From positions 1-19,116 of the forward strand of contig JAITCV010000211.1 of the NCBI GenBank assembly GCA_031282905.1: a DNA stretch of 19,116 nucleotides, in the 5' to 3' direction. The DNA comes from Azoarcus sp. (lineage in GTDB: Bacteria; Pseudomonadota; Gammaproteobacteria; Burkholderiales; Rhodocyclaceae). The translations under genes and the position numbers were made by a program. This document shows, piece by piece, positions 6,705 through 16,297 of this stretch. The notes under the pieces are model-generated. The model was not told the origin of the DNA and searched no databases. It saw nothing but the letters and a program-made list of their open reading frames with translations. Each line of letters opens with the position of its first letter. Position 1 is the stretch's first letter.

Positions 6705-7783
6705 GCCCGCCCTTTGGTCACGAAGGTTTCGCAAACGTCCGCCACGTCATCGGTGGCGCGTGGCCGCGCGAGCGCGCGGGCACTGTCGGCCATGCGCCGC
6801 AGATAACCGCGGGCGGCGGCGGCATGATTCAGGATGTCTACCAGTTTTTCGGGAGAAAACACCGCTTGCGGCACGAACCAGGCCGCCTCCCGTTCGGCAA
6901 GGAAACGCGCGTTGATGGTCTGGTGATCATCGACCGCGTGCGGATACGGCACCAGGACGCTTGCCACCCCGGCGGCGGCCAGTTCGGCGATGGTCAGCGC
7001 GCCGGCGCGGCACAGCACGATATCTGCATCGGCATAAGCTGACGCCATGTCGTCGATGAAAGGGAAAAGCTCGCCCGTCACCCCTGCTGCGATATAGGCC
7101 GCGCGCAGGCTTTCGATCTGGCTTTCGCCCGCCTGGTGTACGACCCGGGGCCGGATCTCGGCCGGGATCTTCGCCAGCGCCTGGGGCACGATTTCGTTCA
7201 GCGCCGCCGCGCCCCGGCTGCCGCCCAGCACCAGCAGCTTGAGTGGCCCGCCGCAATGCGCCAGCCGCACGGCCGGCGTCGGCAGGGACAGGATTTCTTC
7301 CCGCACGGGGTTGCCCACCCAGCGCGCGCCGGGCAGGACATCCGGGAAGCCCGTCAGCACGCAACTGGCCAGCCGCGCCAGCACCCGGTTGCTCAAGCCC
7401 GCGATCGCGTTCTGTTCATGCAGCACCAGCGGGCGCCGGGTCAGCGCCGCCATCAGGCCAGCGGGAAAACTGATATATCCGCCCATGCCCAGCACCACGT
7501 CCGGGCGCACCCGGGCGAGCACCTTCCTCGCCCGCGCGCAGGCGACGAGCAATTTGAAGGGCAGGAGCAGCTTGCGCAGCAAGCCCTTGCCGCGCAGGGC
7601 GTCGAAACGCAACCATTCGACCTCGAAGCCACGCGGCGGCACCAGACGCGCCTCCATGCCATCTGGATTGCCCAGCCACACCACGCGCCAGCCGCGCGCG
7701 CGCAGCGCCCCGGCAATCGCAATGCCGGGGAAAATGTGGCCACCGGTGCCGCCGGCCATCACCAACGCGGTTTTCGTGTTCAT
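6701..7783 (-). CDS. murG: Lipid II synthase MurG (UDP-GlcNAc transferase)
   Basis: GT28-family glycosyltransferase at the inner face of the membrane that transfers GlcNAc from UDP-GlcNAc to lipid I, giving lipid II. It has 360 residues (E. coli 355). The N-terminal G-loop ALVMAGGTGGHIFPG is at 6-20. The second G-loop region GGSRGAAALNEIVP and the donor-site segment RAGALTIAELAAAG lie in the C-terminal domain. The ATG at 7783 overlaps the ftsW stop as ATGA, and a G-rich GGGGGTGG precedes it. The frame is open to 8257, but that extension is an out-of-frame reading of ftsW. Confidence 0.98.
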   Translation of the reverse strand: MNTKTALVMAGGTGGHIFPGIAIAGALRARGWRVVWLGNPDGMEARLVPPRGFEVEWLRFDALRGKGLLRKLLLPFKLLVACARARKVLARVRPDVVLGMGGYISFPAGLMAALTRRPLVLHEQNAIAGLSNRVLARLASCVLTGFPDVLPGARWVGNPVREEILSLPTPAVRLAHCGGPLKLLVLGGSRGAAALNEIVPQALAKIPAEIRPRVVHQAGESQIESLRAAYIAAGVTGELFPFIDDMASAYADADIVLCRAGALTIAELAAAGVASVLVPYPHAVDDHQTINARFLAEREAAWFVPQAVFSPEKLVDILNHAAAARGYLRRMADSARALARPRATDDVADVCETFVTKGRA

Positions 7784-9003
7784 CCGCCACCCCCGCCACA
7801 TTTCAACTGCCGCACTTCCCAATCGACCCGCAACAGGATGGCGAGCGCGAGGCAGTTCGCCACGAGGCCCGAACCGCCGAAACTCATCAGCGGCAGGGTC
7901 AATCCCTTGGTCGGCAGCACACTCATGTTCATTCCCATGTTGATGAAAGCCTGCCCTCCCATCCACAAGCCGATGGCCTGCGCGACCAGTCCGGCGAAAC
8001 AACGTCCAAGCACGATCGCCTCGCATCCGATGACAAAGGCGCGATGCACCAACAGGCCGAAGAGCATCACGACGGTGAACACTCCGGCAAAACCCAGTTC
8101 CTCGGCGATCACCGAAAACAGGAAATCGGTATGCGGTTCGGGCAGATAGAAAAGCTTCTCCACACTCGCGCCCAGCCCCGCGCCGAACCAACCACCGCGC
8201 TCGAAGGCAATCATCGCGTGGATGGGCTGATAACCCCATCCCGAAGGGTTGCTCCACGGGTCCATGAAACCGAACAAGCGTTCGCGGCGATAAGACGAGC
8301 CCCAGATCATCACGGCCACGCAGACCAGCGCCAGCGCGCTCAGCAACAACAACAACGCGCGGATATTGAGTCCCCCAAGAAAGAGCACGCCGAAGGCAAT
8401 CGCGGCGATCACCACGAACGCGCCGAAATCGGGTTCGAAGAGGAGAAGGAGGCCCACCAGCAGGATCGCCACCAGCATCGGCAGGAAACCCCGCACGAGA
8501 TTGCCCATGACGTCAAGCTTGCGCACGGTGTAATCGGCGGCATAAAGCGCGACGAACAGCTTGACGAACTCGGACGGCTGTACGTTTACCACCCCCAGCG
8601 AAATCCAGCGCCGCGCGCCCTTGACCACGTGGCCCAGTTGCGGAATCAGCACCACGACCAACAGCACGACCCCCACCATGAACAGCCAGGGCGCGAGGTG
8701 TTGCCACAATGCCATCGGCACGCGAAAGGCAAGGAGGCCAAGCGTCACGCCCACGGCCAGGAACACTCCGTGGCGAATCAGGAAATAGTATTCCCGCTCG
8801 GCGGTGAAGGCGATCGACGCTGAATAGACCATCACCAGCCCGAACAGCAACAGCAGGATTGCCGACCAGATCAACACCGGGTCGAGCACCCCCACCGGCG
8901 AACGCGGCTGAAGCATCCGAACCAGCGTGCGTCTGGCGAGATTATCGTTGTCAATGAATTTTTTCAGCATAGCTCCGAAGTGCATGACGTTTGCCACCAT
9001 CAT
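7780..9003 (-). CDS. ftsW: Septal peptidoglycan glycosyltransferase FtsW (SEDS family)
   Basis: Polytopic SEDS protein that polymerises lipid II at the septum together with FtsI. It has 407 residues (E. coli 414) with about ten hydrophobic helices starting near residue 40. Family motifs include KGARRWISLG (128-137), QPSEFVKL (142-149), EPDFG (190-194) and the extracellular-loop block PEPHTDFLFSVIAEELG (288-304). D293 in that block corresponds to the catalytic aspartate of SEDS enzymes. I chose the ATG at 9003, which overlaps the murD stop as ATGATG and has GGAGG 6 nt upstream. An ATG directly adjacent at 9000 and one at 8970 are alternatives. It ends in an unusual Gly-rich tail, CGGGGG. Confidence 0.97.
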   Translation of the reverse strand: MMVANVMHFGAMLKKFIDNDNLARRTLVRMLQPRSPVGVLDPVLIWSAILLLLFGLVMVYSASIAFTAEREYYFLIRHGVFLAVGVTLGLLAFRVPMALWQHLAPWLFMVGVVLLVVVLIPQLGHVVKGARRWISLGVVNVQPSEFVKLFVALYAADYTVRKLDVMGNLVRGFLPMLVAILLVGLLLLFEPDFGAFVVIAAIAFGVLFLGGLNIRALLLLLSALALVCVAVMIWGSSYRRERLFGFMDPWSNPSGWGYQPIHAMIAFERGGWFGAGLGASVEKLFYLPEPHTDFLFSVIAEELGFAGVFTVVMLFGLLVHRAFVIGCEAIVLGRCFAGLVAQAIGLWMGGQAFINMGMNMSVLPTKGLTLPLMSFGGSGLVANCLALAILLRVDWEVRQLKCGGGGG

Positions 9004-10433
9004 CCACGCCCTCCGGCCAGCGCCCTCACCGCGCCGACGAAAACCTCGGCGCGGTGGGCGTAATTGCGGAACATGTCCCAGCTTGCGCAGGCGGGAGAAA
9101 GCAGCACGCAATCGCCGCTTCGCGCCTGGGCCGCCAGCCAGCGCACGGCGGTTTCCAGGTCGGCAAAGGCATTCATCGGCAGCCCGCCGCCGATGGCTTG
9201 CGCAATCGCGTCCTTATCCTTGCCGATCAGGGCCACGGCGCGGCCATGCTTGTCGAGCGCCGCTTTCAGGGGGGTGAAATCCTGTCCCTTGCCGTCGCCG
9301 CCCAGCACGATGGCGACGGGTTTGCCCATGCCCTCGATCGCGGCCAGGGTCGCGCCGACATTGGTGCCTTTGGAATCGTCGACATAGAGCACGCCGTCGA
9401 TCTCGGCGACCGGCTCGACACGATGCGGCAAGCCCTTGAAGGTCTTGAGGGCGGGCAGGAGCTGTTCGAGTTCGACGATGAGCGTGGCGCACAACGCCAG
9501 GGCCGCTGCCACGTTGATGGCGTTGTGCATCCCCTTGAGCGGGATTTCATCCAAGCCGATCAGGCGTTTCCGGCCAGCGCCGCCGATCAGCCAGATTGCA
9601 TTTTCTTCGACGAACAAGCCCTGCGCGGGCAAATCGTCCGCGATCCGTGCGTCCGCCGCCCGCGCCTGGCATCCGTAATACCAGACGGCTTGCGGCGCTT
9701 CGACGCCCCGCAGGGAAAACCCGCCCGGCAGCAGACTGTCCCGATTCACCACATGGAATCTCGCGCCGTGAAAGACCGCGAGTTTGGCCTCACGGTAAGC
9801 CGCCATGTCCGCATGACGATCCAGATGGTCTGCGCTCAGATTGAGCACGGTTGCCGCGTGGAAACGCGCATGCGCGCATCCGGGCAACGGGCCGGTTTCC
9901 AATTGGAAACTGGACAGTTCCAGCACATGAACCTGCGGCAGATTGCCCGTATCCAGTCCGCCCATCAATGCGTCCAGCATCGAGGGCGAGATGTTGCCGC
10001 AGGCAAGCGCCGAAATCCCCACGCCGTTCAACAGATGCGCGGTCAGTGCCGTGGTCGTGGTCTTGCCGTTGCTGCCGGTGATGGCCAACACTTTCGCGCC
10101 GCAATCGATATCCCGCAGCGCGTCGATGAACAGATCGAGTTCGCCAATGACCGGCACCTTGCCGGCAACGGCGGCGAGCGCCGGGGTCGAAATCGGCACG
10201 CCCGGCGAGCGCGCGATGTAATCCGCATCGTCGAACATCTCCGCCCTGAATGGCCCGCCCACGACCTCGATTTCCGGCGCGACGGCGGCAAGCGCTTCAC
10301 GGTTGGGCGGGTTTTCCCGGCTGTCGGCGACGCGCACGACTCCCCCCTGGCGATGCAGCCATTTGGCCATCGCCAGTCCGGACTCGCCGAGCCCAAGCAC
10401 CAGGAAGCGTTTGCCCGCCAGTTCCATGTTCAT
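9000..10433 (-). CDS. murD: UDP-MurNAc-L-Ala--D-glutamate ligase MurD
   Basis: Cytoplasmic Mur ligase that adds D-glutamate to UDP-MurNAc-L-Ala. It has 477 residues (E. coli 438). The N-terminal UDP-binding segment is RFLVLGLGESGLAMAKWL (9-26), the SPGVP motif is at 76-80 and the ATP loop is AITGSNGKTTTTAL (117-130). NLSADHLDRH and YVDDSKGTN, followed by the LGGDGKGQDF block, mark the central and C-terminal domains. The ATG at 10433 overlaps the mraY stop as ATGA; a second ATG two codons later is equally plausible, since the sequence begins MNMELAGK. The extra length is spread over several loops with no single clear insert. Confidence 0.97.
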   Translation of the reverse strand: MNMELAGKRFLVLGLGESGLAMAKWLHRQGGVVRVADSRENPPNREALAAVAPEIEVVGGPFRAEMFDDADYIARSPGVPISTPALAAVAGKVPVIGELDLFIDALRDIDCGAKVLAITGSNGKTTTTALTAHLLNGVGISALACGNISPSMLDALMGGLDTGNLPQVHVLELSSFQLETGPLPGCAHARFHAATVLNLSADHLDRHADMAAYREAKLAVFHGARFHVVNRDSLLPGGFSLRGVEAPQAVWYYGCQARAADARIADDLPAQGLFVEENAIWLIGGAGRKRLIGLDEIPLKGMHNAINVAAALALCATLIVELEQLLPALKTFKGLPHRVEPVAEIDGVLYVDDSKGTNVGATLAAIEGMGKPVAIVLGGDGKGQDFTPLKAALDKHGRAVALIGKDKDAIAQAIGGGLPMNAFADLETAVRWLAAQARSGDCVLLSPACASWDMFRNYAHRAEVFVGAVRALAGGRG

Positions 10434-11518
10434 CTCAGTTTCAAGGTCGACAGACCAAAGAGCACCAGCATGATGGTGATGATCCAGAACCGCACCACGA
10501 CCTGCGTCTCCGCCCAGCCGCCCAATTCATAGTGATGATGAAGCGGCGCCATGCGGAAGATGCGCTTGCCGCCACTGAATTTGAAATAGGCCACCTGCAC
10601 CATCACCGACAGCGTTTCGGCAACGAACAGACCGCCCATGATGAAGAGCACGATCTCCTGGCGCACCACCACCGCCATGATGCCGAGCGCGGCGCCGAGC
10701 GCGAGCGCGCCGACATCGCCCATGAACACTTCCGCCGGATGGGCGTTGAACCACAGGAAGCCCAGACCCGCGCCGCAGATCGCGCCACACACCACCGCGA
10801 GTTCTCCCGCCCCGGCGACATAGGGCACGCCAAGGTAGCGGGAAAAACCGGCATGGCCGGCGACATAGGCAAAGATCGCCAGCGCCCCGGCGATCAGCAC
10901 CGTGGGCATGATCGCCAAGCCATCCAGGCCATCGGTCAGGTTGACCGCGTGGCTGGTGCCATTGATGACGAAATAACTCAGCACCACGAAGCCGACCGAA
11001 CCCAGCGGATAGGCAACCGTCTTGAAGAAAGGCACGATCAGTTCGGTTTCGGCGGCGGAACTCGCGGTCAGGCCCAGATAGAGCGAGCCCGCGAGCGCGA
11101 TCAGCGACGTCCACAGATATTTCCATTTGCTGGGCAGCCCCCTGGGGTCGCGGTGCACCACTTTGCGCCAGTCGTCGACCCAGCCGACCATGCCAAACCC
11201 CATGGTGACCAGCAGGGTCACCCAGACGTAGCCATTGCCCAGATCGCCCCACGCCAGCACGGTGACCGCCACCGCGATCAGGATCAGCACGCCGCCCATG
11301 GTCGGCGTGCCGCTCTTGGTCAGGTGCGAGCGCGGACCGTCGTTGCGCACCGCCTGGCCGATTTTTTTCTTTGCCAGCCAACGGATGACCGCCGGCCCCG
11401 TGATCAGCGCGATGGTCAGCGAGGTCAGGGCGGCCAGCACCGCGCGCAAGGTGATGTAAGCGAACACATTGAAACCGCGGATATCCTGGCTCAGCCAGCG
11501 GGCGAGTTCGAGCAGCAT
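10430..11518 (-). CDS. mraY: Phospho-MurNAc-pentapeptide translocase MraY
   Basis: Integral membrane enzyme that transfers phospho-MurNAc-pentapeptide to undecaprenyl phosphate, making lipid I. It has 362 residues (E. coli 360) with about ten hydrophobic segments. The catalytic D115-D116 lie in GWVDDWRK (112-119), NLTDGLDGLA follows, and FMGDVGALALG with HHHYELGGWAE are near the C-terminus. The early SHLTKSGTPTMGG (64-76) is also diagnostic. I chose the ATG at 11518, which shares its A with the murF stop (TGATG) and has GGAGG 5 nt upstream. The frame opens 7 codons earlier at 11539, but that start lacks family support. Confidence 0.98.
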   Translation of the reverse strand: MLLELARWLSQDIRGFNVFAYITLRAVLAALTSLTIALITGPAVIRWLAKKKIGQAVRNDGPRSHLTKSGTPTMGGVLILIAVAVTVLAWGDLGNGYVWVTLLVTMGFGMVGWVDDWRKVVHRDPRGLPSKWKYLWTSLIALAGSLYLGLTASSAAETELIVPFFKTVAYPLGSVGFVVLSYFVINGTSHAVNLTDGLDGLAIMPTVLIAGALAIFAYVAGHAGFSRYLGVPYVAGAGELAVVCGAICGAGLGFLWFNAHPAEVFMGDVGALALGAALGIMAVVVRQEIVLFIMGGLFVAETLSVMVQVAYFKFSGGKRIFRMAPLHHHYELGGWAETQVVVRFWIITIMLVLFGLSTLKLR

Positions 11519-12912
11519 CAGACCCTCCCCTCCGCGCACGCCATCTCCCGGGCGACCAGCGCATCCGCCACCCGTTCCATGCGCATGAAGCGCGAGCCCT
11601 TGACCAATACCGCCGATTCGCCATCGAGCTTGTCTACCAGCGCCGTCACCAGCGCCTCGACCGTGGCGAAATGGCCGCCGCCTTCACCGAAATTGCGCGC
11701 CGCCACCGCGCTCATTTCCCCCAGTGCGTACAAACCATCCAGTCCCATGCACTTCGCGTAACCGCCGATTTCGTCATGCGCTTGCGCGCTGGCCTGCCCC
11801 ACTTCGCCCATGTCGCCCAGCACCAGAAAGGTATGGCCCGGCATGAGCGCGAGCACATCGATTCCGGCCCTGACCGAATCCGGGTTGGCGTTGTAACTGT
11901 CATCGAGGATCAGAGCGCCCTTCGGCCCGGGGCGCCGTTGCAAGCGTCCGCGGGCGCCAGTAAAAGCTGCCAGACCGCGCATGACTGCGGCAAGATCCGC
12001 CCCGGCCGCGAGGCAGGCGGCGGCGGCGGCAAGCGCGTTGCGGGCGTTGTGCTCGCCTGGCACCTGCAAGACGCATTCCCCCCGGCCCCAGGGCGTATCG
12101 AGTTCGAGTCGCGCGTCCAGGCCGAGCAGCGCGCACCGCCCATGGACATCCGCCTCCGTGCCGAAACCGAAGCTCAGCGTCGGGCGGCCACGGTTGATTT
12201 CGCGCCACGCCGCACAATGCGCGTCGTCGGCATTGATCACCGCGATACCGTCGGCGTCCAGCCCTTCGTAGATGCGGCCCTTTTCCTCGGCCACGCCGGC
12301 CAGCGACCCCATGCCTTCGAGATGGGCGCGCTGGGCATTGTTGACCAGCGCCACCGTCGGCCGCGCCAGCCCCGTGAGATAAGCGATTTCGCCGGGATGG
12401 TTCATCCCCATTTCGATGACCGCCGCCTTATGATGGACGCGCAGGCCGAGCAAGGTCAGTGGCATGCCTATATCATTATTCAGATTGCCGCTCGTGGCAA
12501 TCACATCATCATTGTTGCCAGTCCAGGCGCGCAGGATCGCCGCGCACATCTCCTTGACCGTGGTCTTGCCGTTGCTGCCGGTGATGCCGACCAGCGGCAG
12601 GGTGAAACCCGCCCGCCAGCCCGCCGCCAACGCGCCGAGCGCCAGCCGGGTATCGACGACGATGAGACGCGCGATGCCCGCATCGGGATGCGCGGTCTCC
12701 CAGTGTTCATCGACCATCACCGCCGCCGCGCCCGCGCTGATCGCCGCGTCGATAAAATCGTGCCCGTCGAAATTCTCGCCGCGCAAGGCGACGAAAAGCT
12801 GGCCGGGAACGATGGCCCGGCTGTCGGTGCCCACGGCGGTGAAAACGGCATCGCCCGCCACGCGCGCGCCGCGCGCGGCAAGCAAGGCCCGGGCTTCGTC
12901 CAGTGTCATCAT
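11518..12912 (-). CDS. murF: UDP-MurNAc-tripeptide--D-Ala-D-Ala ligase MurF
   Basis: Cytoplasmic Mur ligase that attaches the DdlB product D-Ala-D-Ala, completing UDP-MurNAc-pentapeptide. It has 464 residues (E. coli 452). The N-terminal domain has TDSRAIVPGQLFVALRGENF (29-48), typical of MurE/MurF. The ATP loop is GITGSNGKTTVK (109-120), followed by MGMNHPGEI and the LDDSYNANPDS block. The C-terminal domain carries LGDMGEVG and VLVKGSRFMRMERV. The ATG at 12912 overlaps the murE stop as ATGA, and an adjacent second ATG at 12909 would remove one residue. It sits directly after murE, as in most dcw clusters. Confidence 0.98.
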   Translation of the reverse strand: MMTLDEARALLAARGARVAGDAVFTAVGTDSRAIVPGQLFVALRGENFDGHDFIDAAISAGAAAVMVDEHWETAHPDAGIARLIVVDTRLALGALAAGWRAGFTLPLVGITGSNGKTTVKEMCAAILRAWTGNNDDVIATSGNLNNDIGMPLTLLGLRVHHKAAVIEMGMNHPGEIAYLTGLARPTVALVNNAQRAHLEGMGSLAGVAEEKGRIYEGLDADGIAVINADDAHCAAWREINRGRPTLSFGFGTEADVHGRCALLGLDARLELDTPWGRGECVLQVPGEHNARNALAAAAACLAAGADLAAVMRGLAAFTGARGRLQRRPGPKGALILDDSYNANPDSVRAGIDVLALMPGHTFLVLGDMGEVGQASAQAHDEIGGYAKCMGLDGLYALGEMSAVAARNFGEGGGHFATVEALVTALVDKLDGESAVLVKGSRFMRMERVADALVAREMACAEGRV

Positions 12913-14393
12913 GCCGTCACCCTTCGCCGCGCCGCGAGCGCGACCCCGGTCTGTTCGAGATCCGAAAACGGTCGTCGCTCGCCGCCTATTTCCTGATAGG
13001 GCTCGTGCCCCTTGCCCGCGAGCACGATGACGTCGTTGTCATCGGCGCGCGCCAGCGCGCAGCGGATGGCCTCGGCGCGCTCGATTACCGGCTCGGCCTC
13101 CGCGCCCGCGCCTTCGAGAATGGCATCGATGATGTCGCGCGGGTTCTCGCCGCGCGGATTGTCGCTGGTCACGATCACCCGGTCGGCAAGGCGGCGGGCA
13201 ATTTCGCCCATCTGCGGACGTTTGCCGACATCGCGCTCGCCACCGCAGCCAAACACGCACGCCAGCCGTCCGCCGCGCGCGCGCGCGGTGACACGCGCCG
13301 CCTCCAACACCTTGGCGAGCGCATCCGGGGTATGGGCGTAGTCGATCACCACCAGCGGTTCGCTTTCGCCGCCGACAAGCTGCATCCGCCCGGGCGGCGG
13401 CGTGAGCGCGCGGGTTGCGCGCAAGGCTTCATCCAAGGCCACCCCGCGCGCCAACAGCGCGCCGATCGTCGCGAGCAGATTGGAGACGTTGAAATGTCCG
13501 ACGAGGCGAACGTCCATCTCCCGCCGCTGCCCGGCCCATGACAGCGTAAACCGCATCCCGCTGGCGCGAGCCCGTACCGCTTCGGCGAGCAGCACCTCGC
13601 CGGAAAAACCCGCGACCCGCGCCGCCGAGGTGCCGTAGGCAATCACCCGCATGTTCCGGCTCGCCTTCAGCGCCAGTTCCAGACCGAAATCGTCATCGGC
13701 ATTGATGACTGCCGTATCCAACCCGGGCAAGTCGAACAAGCGTGCCTTGGCCGCGCCGTATGCCTCCATCGTACCGTGGTAATCGAGATGGTCGCGGGTG
13801 AGATTGGTGAAGATCGCCACGTCGAAACGGACGCCATCGATCCGCCCCTGATCGATGCCGATCGATGACACTTCCATCGCCGCAGCATCTGCTCCGGCGC
13901 GGACGAAAGTCGCCAGCTCGCGGTGCAGTTCGCACACATCCGGCGTGGTGTTGATGCTGGCGGCAAGCTCGCCGGGAAAACCGCTGCCCAGGGTACCGAT
14001 GACCCCGCAACGCCCGCCCAAGGTTTGAATCGCCTGTGCCAGCCACTGGCTGATCGAAGTCTTGCCGTTGGTGCCGGTCACCCCGACCAGCCAGAGTATC
14101 CTCGATGGATGGTGATAAATCGCATCCGCCAGTTCCCCGGCGCACGCGCGCAACCCTTTGACCGCGACCAATGGCCGCGCCGAAACCGGCGGGCAAAAAC
14201 CATCGCCATCCTCATGGAGCACCGCTGCGGCGCCGCGGGCAAACGCGTCGCCAATGAATTGCCGGCCGTCGCGCGTCGCACCCGGCCAAGCTGCGAACAC
14301 GTCGCCCTCGCTCACCCGGCGCGAATCGGCGGTCATGCCCGCTGGTATGACTCCAGCATTAGCGAGCATGGCAAGCAACCTGGCGGCCGTCAT
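12909..14393 (-). CDS. murE: UDP-MurNAc-dipeptide--meso-diaminopimelate ligase MurE
   Basis: Cytoplasmic Mur ligase that adds the third stem-peptide residue. It has 494 residues (E. coli 495). TADSRRVSEGDVFAA lies at 21-35, the ATP loop VTGTNGKTS at 105-113 and the MEVSSIG block at 173-179. K216 in YGAAKARLF is the expected carbamylated lysine. DNPRGENP at 411-418 is the meso-diaminopimelate specificity motif (lysine-adding enzymes differ here), and GKGHE is at 460-464. The ATG at 14393 overlaps the ftsI stop as ATGA, with GGAGG 7 nt upstream at 14401-14405. The result fits a Gram-negative cell wall. Confidence 0.98.
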   Translation of the reverse strand: MTAARLLAMLANAGVIPAGMTADSRRVSEGDVFAAWPGATRDGRQFIGDAFARGAAAVLHEDGDGFCPPVSARPLVAVKGLRACAGELADAIYHHPSRILWLVGVTGTNGKTSISQWLAQAIQTLGGRCGVIGTLGSGFPGELAASINTTPDVCELHRELATFVRAGADAAAMEVSSIGIDQGRIDGVRFDVAIFTNLTRDHLDYHGTMEAYGAAKARLFDLPGLDTAVINADDDFGLELALKASRNMRVIAYGTSAARVAGFSGEVLLAEAVRARASGMRFTLSWAGQRREMDVRLVGHFNVSNLLATIGALLARGVALDEALRATRALTPPPGRMQLVGGESEPLVVIDYAHTPDALAKVLEAARVTARARGGRLACVFGCGGERDVGKRPQMGEIARRLADRVIVTSDNPRGENPRDIIDAILEGAGAEAEPVIERAEAIRCALARADDNDVIVLAGKGHEPYQEIGGERRPFSDLEQTGVALAARRRVTA

Positions 14394-16297
14394 CGCCGGC
14401 CCTCCGCCCGCAGCGCGGTCAATTGCAGCGGCGCAACCGGCGCGTCGGTTGCCACGCCCAGTGTGCGCAGCGAACCTTCGATCACCTTCGCAAACACCGG
14501 CGCCGCCACCACGCCACCGTAGCCCCCCTCGGAAGGCTCATCGATCATCACCGCCACGATCAGGCGAGGGTTCGACACCGGCGCAAAACCGATGAAGGAC
14601 GAGATGTATTTTTTCGTATACACCCCGTTTTCGATCTTGTTGGCGGTTCCCGTCTTGCCGGCTACCCGATAGCCCTCTACCCGGGCACGGGTTCCCGTGC
14701 CGCCGGGCGCAACCACCGACTCCAGTATCTTGCGCATTTCGCGCGCGACCTCGGGCGAAAACACGCGCGTGGGCACGGGGGGTTTGTCCAACTTGACCAG
14801 CGACAGGGGCAGCAATTCGCCATCGCGGGCAAAAGCGAGATAGGCGCGCGCAATCTGGATAAAGGTCACGCTGATGCCATGGCCATAAGACATCGTTGCC
14901 TGCTCGATGGGCCTGGTTCCTCTTGCCGGACGCAATTTGCCGCTCGCCTCTCCCGGAAAGCCGCTGATATTGAGCTTCGAGCCAAAACCAAGGTCGGAAT
15001 AGAGCTTCCACATCTCCGCCGCGGAAAATTGCAAGGCCATCTTGGCAGTGCCGATGTTGGAGGATTTCTGGACCACCTCCGCCACGGTCAGAATGCCATG
15101 TGGGCTGGAATCCGAAATCTTCTCCCCGTCGACGTACATCGAACCTGGGCTGGTATCGATCCGCGTGCCGGCCGTGAAGCGCCCGCTCGCCAACGCATGC
15201 GCCACGGCAAATGGCTTCATGACCGAACCGGGCTCGAAAGCGGCGGAAAAGGCACGGTTGCGCATCATTTCATCCTCGGGGGCGAAACTGGCGCGATTGT
15301 TGGGGTTGAACGTCGGCGCATTGACCAGGGCCAGTATCTCGCCGGTCTGGACATCGATCACCACGATGGAACCGGCCTGGGCGCGGTGGGTATGCATGGC
15401 TTCGTGCAGGGCGGAATAGGCCAGGCGTTGGAGCTTGGCATCTATCGACAACACCACGTCCTGACCGTTGCGCGGCACGCGGGGAGCGGCTTCCTGCTGG
15501 CCGCCGCGCGGCATGGGGTCGACTTCCTCGACGATCTGTTTCCGGCCATCCCTGATCACCCAACGCTCGCCCGCGCGGCCGGCGAGCAATTCCTCGTAAG
15601 CCTGTTCGATCCCCGCCCGCCCGCGCTCAGCCATGTCGGTATAACCGATGATATGCGATACGAGTTCATTTTTGGGATAAAAACGACGGTATCCGTCTTC
15701 CTGGTCAATACCGGGAAGTTCGAGCGCCATGACCTGCTCGGCGATTTCGGGCGAAATCTGGCGTGCGAGGTAGGTCGGCTTCTGTTCAAGCCTGGGCGTG
15801 ATCAGCTCATTGATTTCCGCGACGGTCATGCCCAGCAATTGGGCCAACTGGCGCCACTTCGCCGGCGAGGCGTGTTCCAGCAAATCCGCCATGCCGATGC
15901 TCGCGCCCGCGATTCCCCCCTGGACGATGGCGCCCGCGCCGTTCATCACGCCGCTACAAGTTCCCGTCACCAGCGGAGCCACCGTCATCCCGCGCTCCTT
16001 GATGACTCTCGGTTTCACCCATATGGATTTCACGGGCACGCTCAGCGCCAGCACGGTACCATGACGATCGGTAATTCGTCCGCGGTCCACGGGCATATCG
16101 AGAACACGCACATAAACCAATCGCCCATGCTGACGCAATTTCCTGGTGTCCTCGTCGTCGACGGTTTGCAGGTAGAACGAGCGCCCCAGCAACAACAGCG
16201 CCCCGGCAAGCAGGCAGAGCAAGACAAAATACGCGCGCCACACCGGCAGATCGAGCTGGAGCACCGGATTGTGGTTGTAGGTGAAGGCTTTCGTCAT
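14390..16297 (-). CDS. ftsI: Septal transpeptidase FtsI (PBP3), with an extra pedestal segment
   Basis: Class B penicillin-binding protein that crosslinks septal peptidoglycan alongside FtsW. A short cytoplasmic tail is followed by one membrane helix (about 22-43), a pedestal domain (about 60-280) and the transpeptidase domain (about 290-610). The catalytic motifs are S358-V-M-K361 in EPGSVMKPF, S412-S-N in KSSNIG and K548-T-G in AGKTGTANK. It has 635 residues against 588 in E. coli. Most of the excess is a Gly/Ala-rich hydrophobic stretch at about 101-142, inserted between SIWVKPRVI and KWRQLAQLLG. The ATG overlaps the ftsL stop as ATGA, with GAAGGGAAG just upstream. All active-site motifs are intact, so the enzyme should be functional. 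Confidence 0.97.
   Translation of the reverse strand: MTKAFTYNHNPVLQLDLPVWRAYFVLLCLLAGALLLLGRSFYLQTVDDEDTRKLRQHGRLVYVRVLDMPVDRGRITDRHGTVLALSVPVKSIWVKPRVIKERGMTVAPLVTGTCSGVMNGAGAIVQGGIAGASIGMADLLEHASPAKWRQLAQLLGMTVAEINELITPRLEQKPTYLARQISPEIAEQVMALELPGIDQEDGYRRFYPKNELVSHIIGYTDMAERGRAGIEQAYEELLAGRAGERWVIRDGRKQIVEEVDPMPRGGQQEAAPRVPRNGQDVVLSIDAKLQRLAYSALHEAMHTHRAQAGSIVVIDVQTGEILALVNAPTFNPNNRASFAPEDEMMRNRAFSAAFEPGSVMKPFAVAHALASGRFTAGTRIDTSPGSMYVDGEKISDSSPHGILTVAEVVQKSSNIGTAKMALQFSAAEMWKLYSDLGFGSKLNISGFPGEASGKLRPARGTRPIEQATMSYGHGISVTFIQIARAYLAFARDGELLPLSLVKLDKPPVPTRVFSPEVAREMRKILESVVAPGGTGTRARVEGYRVAGKTGTANKIENGVYTKKYISSFIGFAPVSNPRLIVAVMIDEPSEGGYGGVVAAPVFAKVIEGSLRTLGVATDAPVAPLQLTALRAEGRR

Noticed and set aside
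6701..8257. Extended N-termini for murG (to 8257), ddlB (to 5586), ftsW (to 9111), rsmH (to 17594) and mraY (to 11539)
   Set aside because: The extra residues are out-of-frame readings of the preceding gene. The internal starts match family N-termini and sit in start-stop overlaps.
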